Origin: Paramecium octaurelia
Lineage: Eukaryota; Ciliophora; Oligohymenophorea; Peniculida; Parameciidae
Length of the DNA stretch: 64,000 nt
Direction: 5' to 3'
NCBI GenBank assembly: GCA_905182995.1
Contig: CAJJDP010000021.1
Coordinates: 66,648-130,647 of the forward strand
Shown one piece after another: positions 11,943-23,470 of this stretch. The position numbers and the translations under genes were made by a program. Numbering within the stretch: the first letter of the stretch is position 1; every line of letters starts with the position of its first letter. The notes under the pieces were generated by a model. The model was not told the DNA's origin and ran no database searches. It saw only the letters and a program-made list of their open reading frames with translations.

Positions 11943-13058
11943 ATGTATTATGCTCCTTCCAGACCAATAGAAATAGAAAAGTTTCCAAAAGGATACATAA
12001 AACCGACTGGATAAAACCTAGAATTTCTCTAACGACCACCAGAAGACAATCGTAGAATTTAAGATTATTATGGAAAAGTTGAGGATCTGCATGTTCAATA
12101 AGATAGACCATAGAAGGTGATTATACAAGGAACTTCTGAATAACCTGAATAATTACCATAAGAGAAAAAATAAGAAAATGGATCAAAGGATAACTAAAAC
12201 CAAGACCAAAATGCTGGATCTAATGTCAATCCTTAAAGAGTGGTGCCTCAAGAGAAATTTTAGAGTGCTCCCTATAATACAATATACACTGATGAAAATA
12301 TTTATAAGCCGGTAGGAACTCCCTAAAATTTTGCATAAAGCATACTGCAACCTTAAGGAAGTAGAATATCTCAATCAAACATAAGGGGACCTGATAGAGG
12401 ATATGTTCATGGCTTCAGAGGATTTTCTTAAGATTTTTAAGAACCAGGGTTTGGTTATTTTCCTTAGGATTTTCGAGATGATATCCCTTCAGAAGAACTA
12501 GGGTTGCCTCTTTCAGGATATAGAAGGATGGCTTCTCCTGGAATATTAAGCGATTGCAGGCGAGGAATTCCAGAACCAATATTAAGTAAAAGATATAATG
12601 GTAGAGAATTGAGAGGTCAATGTTCATATAGAGTTTTTCCAATAAATGATTTTAGAAGAGGACCTCCTGTTGAATACTATGGACCTCCTCCATAGTTGAA
12701 TGAGAGAAATGGTTAACCATTCTACGAAAGAGGATATCCATATTTCGATTATGATAGATAGAGATTTGAACCTCCATTTGAATAGAGAACATTTTATGAT
12801 CCTCGCGCTGTTCCTCCTCCTGATTATTATGTGCCAGAATATCGAGGATTTCCGCCTATTGGAATGTAAAGAGAGTTCAACGAGAGAGTCCACTACAACA
12901 GAAGTTTACCTTATTAGGATAGACTATATCCTCCTTCATATGGGAGAATCAATTAGCAGTTAGTAATGGAGGGGAGACCAGATTACAATTATGATAGGTT
13001 TTATCCTCCTTATGAAGAGAGAGCAAATGAGTAAAATCAGAGAATCAAATAGGTTTGA
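11943..13058 (+). CDS. Pro/Tyr/Arg/Gln-rich low-complexity protein
   Basis: An intronless frame of 371 aa from ATG 11943 to TGA 13056-13058. The N-terminal half is polar (KFPKGYIKPTGQNLEFL, later DNQNQDQNAGSNVNPQ); the C-terminal half repeats short Pro-Pro/Tyr/Arg units such as RRGPPVEYYGPPPQLN, ERGYPYFDYDRQRFEPPFEQ and RLYPPSYGR. There is no signal peptide, membrane segment or recognisable domain. The composition suggests an intrinsically disordered protein, possibly structural or RNA-binding, but that is inference. Its last 108 nt are repeated after the N gap at 14290, which is an assembly effect. Confidence 0.8.
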
Positions 13059-14288
13059 ATATTAATAAATATTTATTATGCACTTTTTGGTTGATTCTTA
13101 GTGGCTAGATAATGAATAATTCTTGAAAACAAAATAAAATTAATGTTATTATTTTAAAGTTGGTCTAATTGTTAGATTTAATTGTATATTTGAAATTGGG
13201 ATATAAGAAAGAATCTTAAGAAGAGTAGGACATGGGGAATTGAGGCAGAAGGATTATTAATAATATAAAATTATATTGGAAAATGAGTATAAATGAGGAG
13301 CTCGATCCGTTTTTAAATTAATATTAAAAATGTAAAAAATAGCTCTCTTAGCTTTGGTTCTTGCTGTGACTGCTGCAAAGTTCATAGATACCCATACCAC
13401 ATTAGCTTAAATCAACGCTGACCCATTCGGACACGTTGTCTTGAGTGCCATCAAGGCTCACCTCTAAGCCTCTACACCTGCCAATGAAGTTAATATGTTA
13501 TTGAATGGTGTTGGTGCTGGACTCGTTTAAGACTAAAATGACCACGACCACGCATTTGAACTTGACACCACAACCAACAATAGAGTATGAATATTACAAT
13601 ATACTAGATCGTTGAAGATTTGGAGAAGGAAATCTTGTATCACTAAAACTAAATTGCTTCAAATACTTAATTGAGAGATGACACTATCGAAGCTCTTGCC
13701 GTCTCTGAAGAAGATATCAGAGTCACAATCTCAGATATTGCCAACAACGAAGCTACCTATGCTAGAGAGGAAGCCACCAGAAATCAATAACATGAAACCT
13801 TCGTTGCCAAGGTTGCTGCTATTGATGATGTTATTGACGCTATCGATGAAGCTGCTAAACTCATCTAACACCTCAGTCTCGGAGCATCATTTGCCTAACT
13901 CAAGTCCAAATACGATGTCCTCCACAAGAAGCTCTCAGATAACACTTCCCACACTGCCTTGTTACAAGTATCCTTCTATATCTACTCTCCTAGCCAGTTA
14001 TCACTGCTCTTACTGAATTGGCCACCCACGGAGTCAACCAAAAGGCTTTGACCAAGATTGCTTAATTATTGAGCGAAATCAGATAATAATTAGTCTAAGA
14101 AAAGGCTGCCAAGACAGTATTCAATCCATTTTAATATTCAAGGACGTCGAGGAAAGATAAGCTGCTCATTGGGCTGAATTCTCTGTTCATTTGGCTAATG
14201 AACACACCAGATTGGTTGAAAGAAAAGCTTAATTGGAAGTCTAAATCTAAGAATAAAAGGACACCATTGAAGATGCTTAATCATGGAT
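12951..14288 (+). repeat. Direct repeat copy 1 (assembly overlap), 1,338 nt
   Basis: This segment recurs at 14291-15628 with an offset of exactly 1,340 nt and no difference that I could see. The two copies are separated only by one mismatched base (14289) and one N (14290). It holds the tail of the low-complexity gene, the spacer and most of a trichocyst matrix protein gene. The pattern fits two contig ends that overlap in reality but were joined as a gap. Confidence 0.93.
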
Positions 14289-14289
14289 C
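13330..14289 (+). CDS. Trichocyst matrix protein, 5' part in assembly-duplicated copy 1
   Basis: The same gene as 14670-15850, from its ATG up to the N gap; only the last ~220 nt are missing. Signal peptide, introns and codons match copy 2 at every place compared. It should be read as the upstream contig's view of one gene, not as a second locus. Confidence 0.85.
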
Positions 14290-14290
14290 N
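14290..14290. other. Scaffold gap (single N)
   Basis: The single ambiguous base lies exactly at the junction between two copies of the same 1.3-kb sequence, the typical trace of unmerged overlapping contigs. Confidence 0.95.
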
Positions 14291-14398
14291 AATTAGCAGT
14301 TAGTAATGGAGGGGAGACCAGATTACAATTATGATAGGTTTTATCCTCCTTATGAAGAGAGAGCAAATGAGTAAAATCAGAGAATCAAATAGGTTTGA
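14291..14398 (+). pseudogene. Duplicated tail of the Pro/Tyr/Arg-rich gene (assembly artefact)
   Basis: Repeats the final 36 codons of the gene at 11943-13058, including its TGA, directly after the N. It has no start codon of its own and exists only because the contigs overlap. Confidence 0.9.
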
Positions 14399-15628
14399 AT
14401 ATTAATAAATATTTATTATGCACTTTTTGGTTGATTCTTAGTGGCTAGATAATGAATAATTCTTGAAAACAAAATAAAATTAATGTTATTATTTTAAAGT
14501 TGGTCTAATTGTTAGATTTAATTGTATATTTGAAATTGGGATATAAGAAAGAATCTTAAGAAGAGTAGGACATGGGGAATTGAGGCAGAAGGATTATTAA
14601 TAATATAAAATTATATTGGAAAATGAGTATAAATGAGGAGCTCGATCCGTTTTTAAATTAATATTAAAAATGTAAAAAATAGCTCTCTTAGCTTTGGTTC
14701 TTGCTGTGACTGCTGCAAAGTTCATAGATACCCATACCACATTAGCTTAAATCAACGCTGACCCATTCGGACACGTTGTCTTGAGTGCCATCAAGGCTCA
14801 CCTCTAAGCCTCTACACCTGCCAATGAAGTTAATATGTTATTGAATGGTGTTGGTGCTGGACTCGTTTAAGACTAAAATGACCACGACCACGCATTTGAA
14901 CTTGACACCACAACCAACAATAGAGTATGAATATTACAATATACTAGATCGTTGAAGATTTGGAGAAGGAAATCTTGTATCACTAAAACTAAATTGCTTC
15001 AAATACTTAATTGAGAGATGACACTATCGAAGCTCTTGCCGTCTCTGAAGAAGATATCAGAGTCACAATCTCAGATATTGCCAACAACGAAGCTACCTAT
15101 GCTAGAGAGGAAGCCACCAGAAATCAATAACATGAAACCTTCGTTGCCAAGGTTGCTGCTATTGATGATGTTATTGACGCTATCGATGAAGCTGCTAAAC
15201 TCATCTAACACCTCAGTCTCGGAGCATCATTTGCCTAACTCAAGTCCAAATACGATGTCCTCCACAAGAAGCTCTCAGATAACACTTCCCACACTGCCTT
15301 GTTACAAGTATCCTTCTATATCTACTCTCCTAGCCAGTTATCACTGCTCTTACTGAATTGGCCACCCACGGAGTCAACCAAAAGGCTTTGACCAAGATTG
15401 CTTAATTATTGAGCGAAATCAGATAATAATTAGTCTAAGAAAAGGCTGCCAAGACAGTATTCAATCCATTTTAATATTCAAGGACGTCGAGGAAAGATAA
15501 GCTGCTCATTGGGCTGAATTCTCTGTTCATTTGGCTAATGAACACACCAGATTGGTTGAAAGAAAAGCTTAATTGGAAGTCTAAATCTAAGAATAAAAGG
15601 ACACCATTGAAGATGCTTAATCATGGAT
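14291..15628 (+). repeat. Direct repeat copy 2 (assembly overlap), 1,338 nt
   Basis: Second copy of 12951-14288. Removing one copy plus the N would restore the order low-complexity gene, ~270-nt spacer, single trichocyst matrix protein gene, with every frame intact. Confidence 0.93.
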
Positions 15629-15850
15629 TGAATTCCACACTCTTGAATTAGAAAACAGCGAAGAAAGACTTGCTGGATAATAAGCTTGGTATGCAGTCTA
15701 ATCAGATATCTATGAAACCTAAACTGCTGAAAGGTATCCTAACTCATCTAATCCACTAGAACTGCCTAATAAGAAATTGTTGACAGACTCTAAGAGCACA
15801 TCAGTGAGAAGTTATCCACCACTGCTCAATTCATCGCCAGCAGAAATTGA
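14670..15850 (+). CDS. Trichocyst matrix protein, complete copy
   Basis: Four introns (23, 26, 26, 26 nt) and a 359-aa product. The start MQKIALLALVLAVTAAKFID is a signal peptide. The mature part is helical and rich in Ala, Glu, Gln and Leu (DTIEALAVSEEDIR, IDDVIDAIDEAAKL, AHWAEFSVHLANEH) with spaced Trp residues and a C-terminal IVDRLQEHISEKLSTTAQF. The overall plan matches the gene at 2216-3351, but the sequence differs enough to belong to another subfamily. Expected to be processed and packed into the trichocyst core. It shares the C-rich codon bias of the first gene. Confidence 0.87.
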
Positions 15851-16037
15851 TTTGATTATCATAACATAGATAAATATTGGATAACATACAATGTTAATTA
15901 CTTTCTTGGTTTATATTCTATTTCATTTTCAAATCACTCTTAATTTATTTATAATTTATTTAACAATATTACTAGATTGAAAATAACAGTATTCCTTACT
16001 AAACAATATATAAATTATTATTGGAATTAATTAATTA

Positions 16038-17716
16038 ATGAGAATATTTATGGGATTTTGCAAAGGGAAGTCGATTCTCCTCAATGATTCCTAAAAACTA
16101 GCCAAGTATTTGTCTCTTTGTTAATCTACCCCTGTGACGTATTAAGGCATAAAATAATCAGTAGGATATTAAAGTATTCTTAATGCATAATTCAATTTCA
16201 TTTAATTTAATACATCCATTTTCCCATCATTTGTTTCTTTGATAACGAGGGATCTTAAGCAATTAGATGAGCAAGAATTTAACTCGTTTCTCTAATCAAT
16301 CAATAACTATTTATAAGTAAGTCAATTCAATAAAGAATATGATTAAAAAGTTTATGAAAAAATTGTATAATTAATTTAGCAACATGGGAATTATGTATAA
16401 AATGCTGTTATGTATTTTCATATGAAATATTACTTTTCGAAATAGTAAAATAAAGAATTAGATAAAATAACAGAAAATCATTAATCAAAACTTTTGGTTT
16501 AAATGCCATAAACACTAGAAGAACAAATATGGAAAATCTTTATTCAATTGGTTGAATTATAAAATGCATAAAAGGTGAAAGATGATAAAAAATTAATTGA
16601 ATCGGAGACTAAAATTATGAAAGAGTTTGCTCAATACTTTGAAGCTATTGCTGTTTAAGCATAACAGTTTTCGCTTTCTAGTAAATTAATCATATTGATT
16701 ATTAACGCTAAATTGAAAAAATATGTAATTAAATTGATATAAATTTAGCTTTAAAGTTGTGATGAAAAATCTATTTAACTGATGTTATTAGTTTACAAAC
16801 TATGCTAGAACGATTTAGATTAAAACCTATCTAAGCTTAACTTTTACGAATTATATAACTATATGCAGACTCTTTAGGAGAATTCAGATGTTCTAATCTA
16901 AATCAGTTGGGACTTAGTTATTAATAACATTTTTGAAAGGAATTTAAATGAAGTTACAATCATAGAAATAATAGGTCTATTGGAATTTCTAGTTCACATA
17001 AAAAAATTGACCAATCAAGTGGGAAACCACCTAATTTAGTAATAAAACAATTATATCAATATAGATACTTATATTAAAACTTAAATCTTATAGATAGCAA
17101 ATATTACTCTAAGATTTATTCGATACTGTCGGTTGTAGATACAGATTATTCTGAGAAGTTTCTGCAAAAACTTACTTAAAAAATCAATCCAAAATTATGT
17201 ACAGTGTCTGATATTTCAATTATTTTGTCTATTTTAACTTAAATGAATAAGATTGACAAAGAGATATTGGAAAAGTTTTTAATAAGTGTAAAGACGAAAT
17301 TTAAGGATATAAAGGCTGAAAATTCATTTGGTATATTATATGCCATTAATTCCCTCTAATTACAGAACCCTTAAATTTTTTAATACATCAATGCAATTAA
17401 AATGAAAGATGATGAGGAATTACCACTATAATTGTAAATTTTGCAATATCATCAATTGCATGATCCCAAAAATCAAAAGGTGCAAGTCATATAAAAGAAT
17501 TTATTGAAATCCCTTTAAACGGAATATAATGAGTTGCATTTAGAAATGTTTATTTAAATACTTGTGAATGCCAATTAGCAAACAAAAAAAACGATAGCAA
17601 TTATCCCAGAGCTGAAACCTTATGTGGCAAAATATTTATAAAAACTGAATGATTCCAATGAGTTAGTTTAATAAGAAATCATGTAGTTTGTGACTTCCCA
17701 ATATAACATTAAATGA
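16038..17716 (+). CDS. Hypothetical helical protein
   Basis: One 26-nt intron (GTAATAAAACAATTATATCAATATAG) gives 550 aa. The protein is Leu/Gln/Lys-rich and mostly alpha-helical, with repeated paired-helix-like blocks (LTQKINPKLCTVSDISIILS, LISVKTKFKDIKAENSFGIL, MFIQILVNANQQTK) that recall the helical repeats of FAST/RAP-type mitochondrial RNA-binding proteins, though I cannot confirm a RAP domain. No membrane segment; no clear signal. It converges with the Rab gene, the two stops being 42 nt apart. Function unknown. Confidence 0.8.
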
Positions 17717-17758
17717 TATTTTGATTGTAAATAACAAATAAAAAATAATTTTTCAAAA

Positions 17759-18478
17759 TCAACAGCAACCTGAAGACTTTTCTGGTTTAACCACATCGGT
17801 ATCTGCAACAACAAACTTAGTAGGTTATGGAGTTGGTTTAACAACCTTAGCCGATTTATAAATTTCTTTCGTATTATACTTTATTATTACATTGTAAAAT
17901 ATTTTTGAAGGCATCTTCTACATTTGTTCCATCCTTTGCACTTGTCTCAATGAATGCCACTCCATTGCGTTAAGCATAGGCAATAGCGCAATCAGTAGCA
18001 ACCTATCGGATATGCTTTTGATCGGTTTTATTGCCAACAATCATAATTTATAATGAAGGGTCTGCATTTTCTTTCAATTCCTTATTTAATCGCTCCTATA
18101 TTTACTTTCATCCATTTATCAACATTTTCGAAAGTTAATGACTTAGTGATATCGTAAATAATCATCGCTCCGACTGCTCCTCTATAATAAGCTGATGTTA
18201 TAGCTCTGTATCTCTCTTGGCCGGCTGTATCCCAAATTTATGCTTTTATGGTTTTGTCATCAAGCATGACATTCTTGGATGCGAACTCAACCTAAATTGA
18301 TGGTAAAGTGAAGAGAATACTCCTATAGTGGTTTTGGAATCTTGTAAGAATTCGCCTCTTGTAAATTAATTGAGAATGTTGGTTTTCCCAACGCCGGAAT
18401 CCCCTTGGAATAGAATTGAGTAGTACCTATTAAAACTAGTTTGTAAAGTAAATCATAGTCTTCAGTTCTATGTTGCAT
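17759..18478 (-). CDS. RAB11: Rab11-type small GTPase
   Basis: Four introns (23, 29, 25, 25 nt) give 205 aa, normal for a Rab. All nucleotide-binding motifs are present: P-loop GDSGVGKTN, switch I TIGVEF, switch [26 protein letters not shown] and ETSAKD. The [16 protein letters not shown] block and the [11 protein letters not shown] effector region are those of Rab11, which directs recycling-endosome and exocytic traffic. The C-terminus SSGCC supplies two cysteines for geranylgeranylation. The first intron splits the P-loop (after LIG). Assignment to Rab11 rather than a ciliate-specific relative is by motif only. Confidence 0.93.
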
Positions 18479-18699
18479 ATTATTAGGTGGAATAAATAAA
18501 AATAATATTTTAAAGAATAATTTATAATCAGAGATAAAACCTTTAAATATCCAAGAAATCATAATTTTTAGATTTACATTCAGATCTTTCATTTGATGTT
18601 AAAGAGATACATGAAAATAGATTGGTTTTTATAATGTAGAATTACAAATTATAATATTAATATGAATGAAGTAAAAATATCCATTTCAATCCAAATAAT

Positions 18700-21600
18700 T
18701 CAGTCAAAGGTTACTTCTTTACTCAAAATTTAAACTAGATGTTTATTTCTGGCAATTTATTCCTTTGAGAAAATCAAGAGAGTTTATTTAACAGTTTTGA
18801 TTACTGCTAGAAATTACTTAGAAATTATAAAAATGATCACTGAAAAAAGGATTAGCAATGCTATCAAAACAAAAATAGCCATTAATATTGCTTACGTATT
18901 GGATTGCTCGTTATTTTGTTTTTAAATTTTAAATAAATAGTCTCTGTTTTTATTGAATTATGGGAACACAAAACCATAAGCTATTATGATATCTAAAAAA
19001 TCAATATCTTGCATTATTTATAGAATTCCCAAAGAGAAATTAGAATATTCTGATTGCATTATATTTAATTAATTTTGAGTGGAAACAACAAACTTTGAAT
19101 AACCCTCTTGTATACTGTAAGGACACTTATATCCGAGTTTATTCATGGGAGCGATTTCATCCATTTCGCAGATATTATTATTCACCATATATGTTAATGA
19201 TGATGAATCATGTGTTTCATCAAAAGGGAGTTCAAATAGAAATTGATCTTGATAAGTTTAAAACCACACATCAAATTCATTAAATATTGTAGAATCAATG
19301 TTATTCTATGGATTAGCATATTGTTGAATGAAGTGCACCAGTCTATTGCTAAATGAAAGCTACGTAAGTCCTAACTTATAGAGATCCTCGTGAAATGCTA
19401 TTAATTGATCAACCGAATTGGAAAATATTTGATAATAAGGAATGAAGTATAGCAATTCTAAAGCTCCCAAAAGAATAATGGAAATCAATTGTTTAGCCCA
19501 AAAAGATTACTTCAATTTTGTATCAAATATTCTCTATTCATTTTTTAAGATTTACTGAGCCTACTTCTCTAATTTGATTACATTGTATTTCATGTGTTGT
19601 AATTCATCAATTGTTAATAGATTATGCGTCTCATTTTCTTATTAGACTAGAGATTATTACAAATTTTGGAATAGGAAATATGTTCTGACAATGGAAACCC
19701 TCCATTTAGCAATTGAAATTTCTGCTAAGCCTATTAAGATTACAATTAAAAGACAAGATAATACTCCTGTGATAACATAAATCAAGGCTATATCTAAGGC
19801 TGCATTTTTGGTATCATTCATTTCATGATCAGTGGAGTTAATTAGATTTGAGGCCAAATTAAAGTAGATAGGGTAATTTAATGTGAAATAACTTTCTTCC
19901 ATGTGCATTATATTAAAATTGGATTGCTCAAATTCAACTACTTCAGTTATTCGATGGAATAATAAAGGCAATGAATCTACCAGATAGCGTCTTGTATTAA
20001 AAGTGATATATTCGTAAACTCCAAAATTAGAAAATGTATGATTGATTTTAATAGGGGTATTTTCTAATCTTTACAGGAATTCTGGATTTATATATTAACG
20101 ATTATTGACAGTTTGAACATAATTGATATAATCATCAGTTGAGTTTTCGATGTAAAATTATGGTGCACCAAATGTTGAATTGATTGCAAGTAAATGAATT
20201 GCAATTTCAATCAAATTGATGTCTTATAGCAATGTTATTGAGAATTGCCCAGCACTGGAATCTAAATAGATATGATGTAATTCATTCTATAAGTCAGTTA
20301 TACTCAAAACGATTAGAACAAGAAGCAGGACTATGTACAATATAGCAATGACTAGTATGCTGTAAAATTAATGAGGATTAGATTGAATCATCCCATTGAC
20401 AACATGATTAATCAATCCTTTCTGTGAATCTGTGCTTCTTATTGATGATGGTTGCTATTCCAAATGTAATTTATTAAACGAGGCCTTTTTATAAGTAGTA
20501 AGTTTCTATTTCTAGTTCTTTTCTATTTAGCCTTTTTTTAACCTCAACATAGACCTAATCCAATCAGTTTATTCTTTCAAGTACGATTCAGTTAGATCTT
20601 TAATTGAAATTTCCATTTGCACTTAAACCTTCATTTCTTCTGGAGAGTCTATCTCTATTTCATCATCGTCCCCTTAAACTATTTTCTCTTGATGTGACAA
20701 GGTCTGGATATTAGCCAGATTTTAATGAATTAAGAGTTAGCTTTCTCTTTTAGAATCTCTAGCACTGAGATCGTTCAATCTCCTACTTGAAAGCAAGTAA
20801 TCTTGGGTTTGGAAGGAATTGGCAATTATGGATGAATGATTAACTTAGTTATTCTTCTATTCTATCAGTACTTCATTTTATTCTAAACCCATAAATTGGT
20901 AGAGTTAAACATTCTGTGGTTCTTATTAGATGTGAATGCTCTCATTACTGATAATGAAATCTCGATCATCGATCTCAATCTCTTATGAATTACTCTTATG
21001 ACTATGAGGAGCCTGTACATTTTATTTGATATCAGGAATGATGGATTTAAAGGAAGTGTAACTAGTAAAATAGTTTTCTTATTAGATTTGATTGTTTAAC
21101 ATAACTTACTTTAACATTAATTCAAGGGCTATCATTTTTAATTCCAGGTCCTTGATTTCAGTGGATTAATAAATGAAGAGCGTTTCAAATTGCAAATTAC
21201 CATCATCATATGTGGAACTACTGAATTTGTAGATTGAAAAGAACACATAACATTTTTTTGGACATTTTAGAAAATACTTATAAAATGCTACTTAATCAAG
21301 TTTACTTGTTGATATTGATTTTGATACTTAATCCTATTTGACTAAATTAATCTTTGGAATCAAAATGAATCCATCATTCAATTCATTCAAGTTTGAACAC
21401 TTTGGTATGCACAATTTCAAATTGATATGCACTTTATTATGTAATTTTAATATTTTATCAAGATGCAATTGCTACACAGCCAATTCCGAATAAGAATATA
21501 TGTTGCCAAGACTGCTCAATAGAACCTTCCCACATGTCTCCTCTTATTTATATCCCATAATGGTCATAAAGGTTAAATATTCCATACTTTAACCAAGTCT

Positions 21601-23396
21601 GACTAAACTATCTATTTATCTCAAGTATCCCTTGTTTGTATTTATGAAAAATTATTAAATTCCGTTGTTTAACAACCTTGGTTTGCCCTCATGTATTAAT
21701 CTCTATATAAATATATGATGAGCCTCCTTGAATGGACTTGATATCAATTTATCAATATACTGTCCCACGAAGTCAGACTTAATGCCATTTTCTTGATTAT
21801 TTAACATGTTTACCTTCCATTAATTAAGTGAAAAGCACTGAGTGATTGATCATAACCAGTCCTTTATCATACTTGCATTGCACATAGCAACATTGTCGAT
21901 CATTGAGAGTTGACCAAAGAGAATCAATTTAAATAGTCATCAAATTATGATTTACTTCTATTTACTTTAGTTTTTCTTCTTGAAATGTCACCATCGAATA
22001 TAGAGCCTCTACTAAATTCTATGTAACACAAGATTGCGGATTTAGTTTTAGAATTTGTTGTAATTAAGATTCGCACTTTTCGTATTAACTGATATACTGA
22101 AACAATCGATTATGGTACAAATAATAGAGTGGATTTTGGTATTGAATTGTGAACATTGTTAAGATCTGTTGTCTTTGATTCAATAGTTTCACAATCAATT
22201 GTCCTACCTATTCAACTAAATTGCAATATGTGTAATAAATATAACTATTGAGTCTAACCCCTTCTATTTTAGACTACAATTTATGATAAAACATATCTCG
22301 ATGACCTTGAATTCGAAATTAATACGGAAATATCGTGTAGCCAAAGAAAGTAGTTTTGCTCAGTTTGGAACTTCTGATCAAGGTTTCAAAGAGTTTATCA
22401 TTTCGGTATTCGATTTCGATTCTGCTTAACAAGAGAAGCTTTGTGAGTTAATTTTATAATTACATATTCCTCTGAATCGTCCATCTTCGAGAACTTATAC
22501 AATCTCACGATTTCACACAGAATCTCATTAAGACTTTATCTTAACATAGTTTTTGGACTCTTCCACGTTTCCTCTTGATTAATTGATATTTCCTTGTTGC
22601 AAAAGCACTCTGGACGATTACAATCCTTGGAATGACTTACAAGTATTTGAGATATGTACAGCAATCCTATGTACAATCCTAATTGATATGTGAATTGCAA
22701 TAGGATCATTGAACTCAATTTGAATGGCTACTCTTGCAAGACCAATTAGATTCTATGGTGGATGTACTTGTTCAAAATGACAATCGATAAATATAAGAGA
22801 AGGGGGAGCACTAGCAATAGGTCTTTGACTTGAATGAAAGAGAGCATCAAAAATACAATAAAACGAGTCATTGATATTAAGGTTAGGGTTTAAAATTTGA
22901 TAAATTCTTAATTTGTGACAATTGATAATCCAAAAACTTACAGGATTATAAGGCCGTCATAGACTAGCAAGCATATGAGGAATACGAATTGGCTCAGGTG
23001 ATGTATTGAAAATGCAATTAAGATAAAAGTATAATTAAATATTTTGATAGCCGTATAGATTTGAATTTCTCCAATTTTTTCGGTATAGGATAAAAGTACA
23101 ATAGTAAGCAATATGATAAGGAGCACATTAAATAAGCTCGTAACATCCAGCTGTTGATTTTGAATCAAAATTGGTAAAGCAATCTTAAAATGGTGATGAT
23201 ACCAAAATCGAAATAATGTTGCCTTTGGGTAATAGAATGCTAACACAATGAAGGCCATAATGAAAATGCAATTATATATAATTGAATAAAGTGGATCTAA
23301 ATATAGGCTAATTCCTGCTGCTTCAAGTGTAAACAAGATTTATATTAAAATTTCTTCAAAATAGTTACTCTGATTAATAAACAATAAAATTTTCAT
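18700..23396 (-). CDS. Giant multi-membrane PAS-domain protein (TmcB/TmcC-like), copy with Cys-rich motif
   Basis: Two introns (25 and 22 nt) and 1,549 aa. The N-terminal ~330 residues carry seven or more membrane segments (SIIYNCIFIMAFIVLAFYY, FNVLLIILLTIVLLSY, LIGLLYISQILVSH-like), ending near a Cys cluster SKDCNRPECFCNK (~257-270). A soluble helical region and a PAS-like segment (~560-690) follow, then a polar linker and four membrane segments (~1003 ILVIAILYIVLLLVLIVLSI, ~1190, ~1296, ~1496). This order matches a protein family greatly expanded in ciliates; two relatives lie in tandem at 33621-42481. Role unknown; a sensory membrane protein is a reasonable inference. Confidence 0.85.
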
Positions 23397-23470
23397 TAAA
23401 ATAAATAATATCTGGTATTTTGATTTGAGTCTTTTGCCAATTTTTGTATAATATAAATATTATTAATAAA

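Noticed and set aside
12504-12963. Several overlapping frames on both strands within the Pro/Tyr/Arg-rich gene
   Set aside because: The intronless 371-aa frame explains the whole segment; the others are shadows of its repetitive codons.
13678-14016. Two identical 112-codon frames (also 15018-15356)
   Set aside because: Out-of-frame readings of the trichocyst matrix gene; the duplication itself is the assembly overlap.
18323-18592. A minus-strand 89-codon frame overlapping the Rab gene
   Set aside because: The Rab11 motifs lie in another frame with four introns; this frame simply runs through an intron and the 5' flank.
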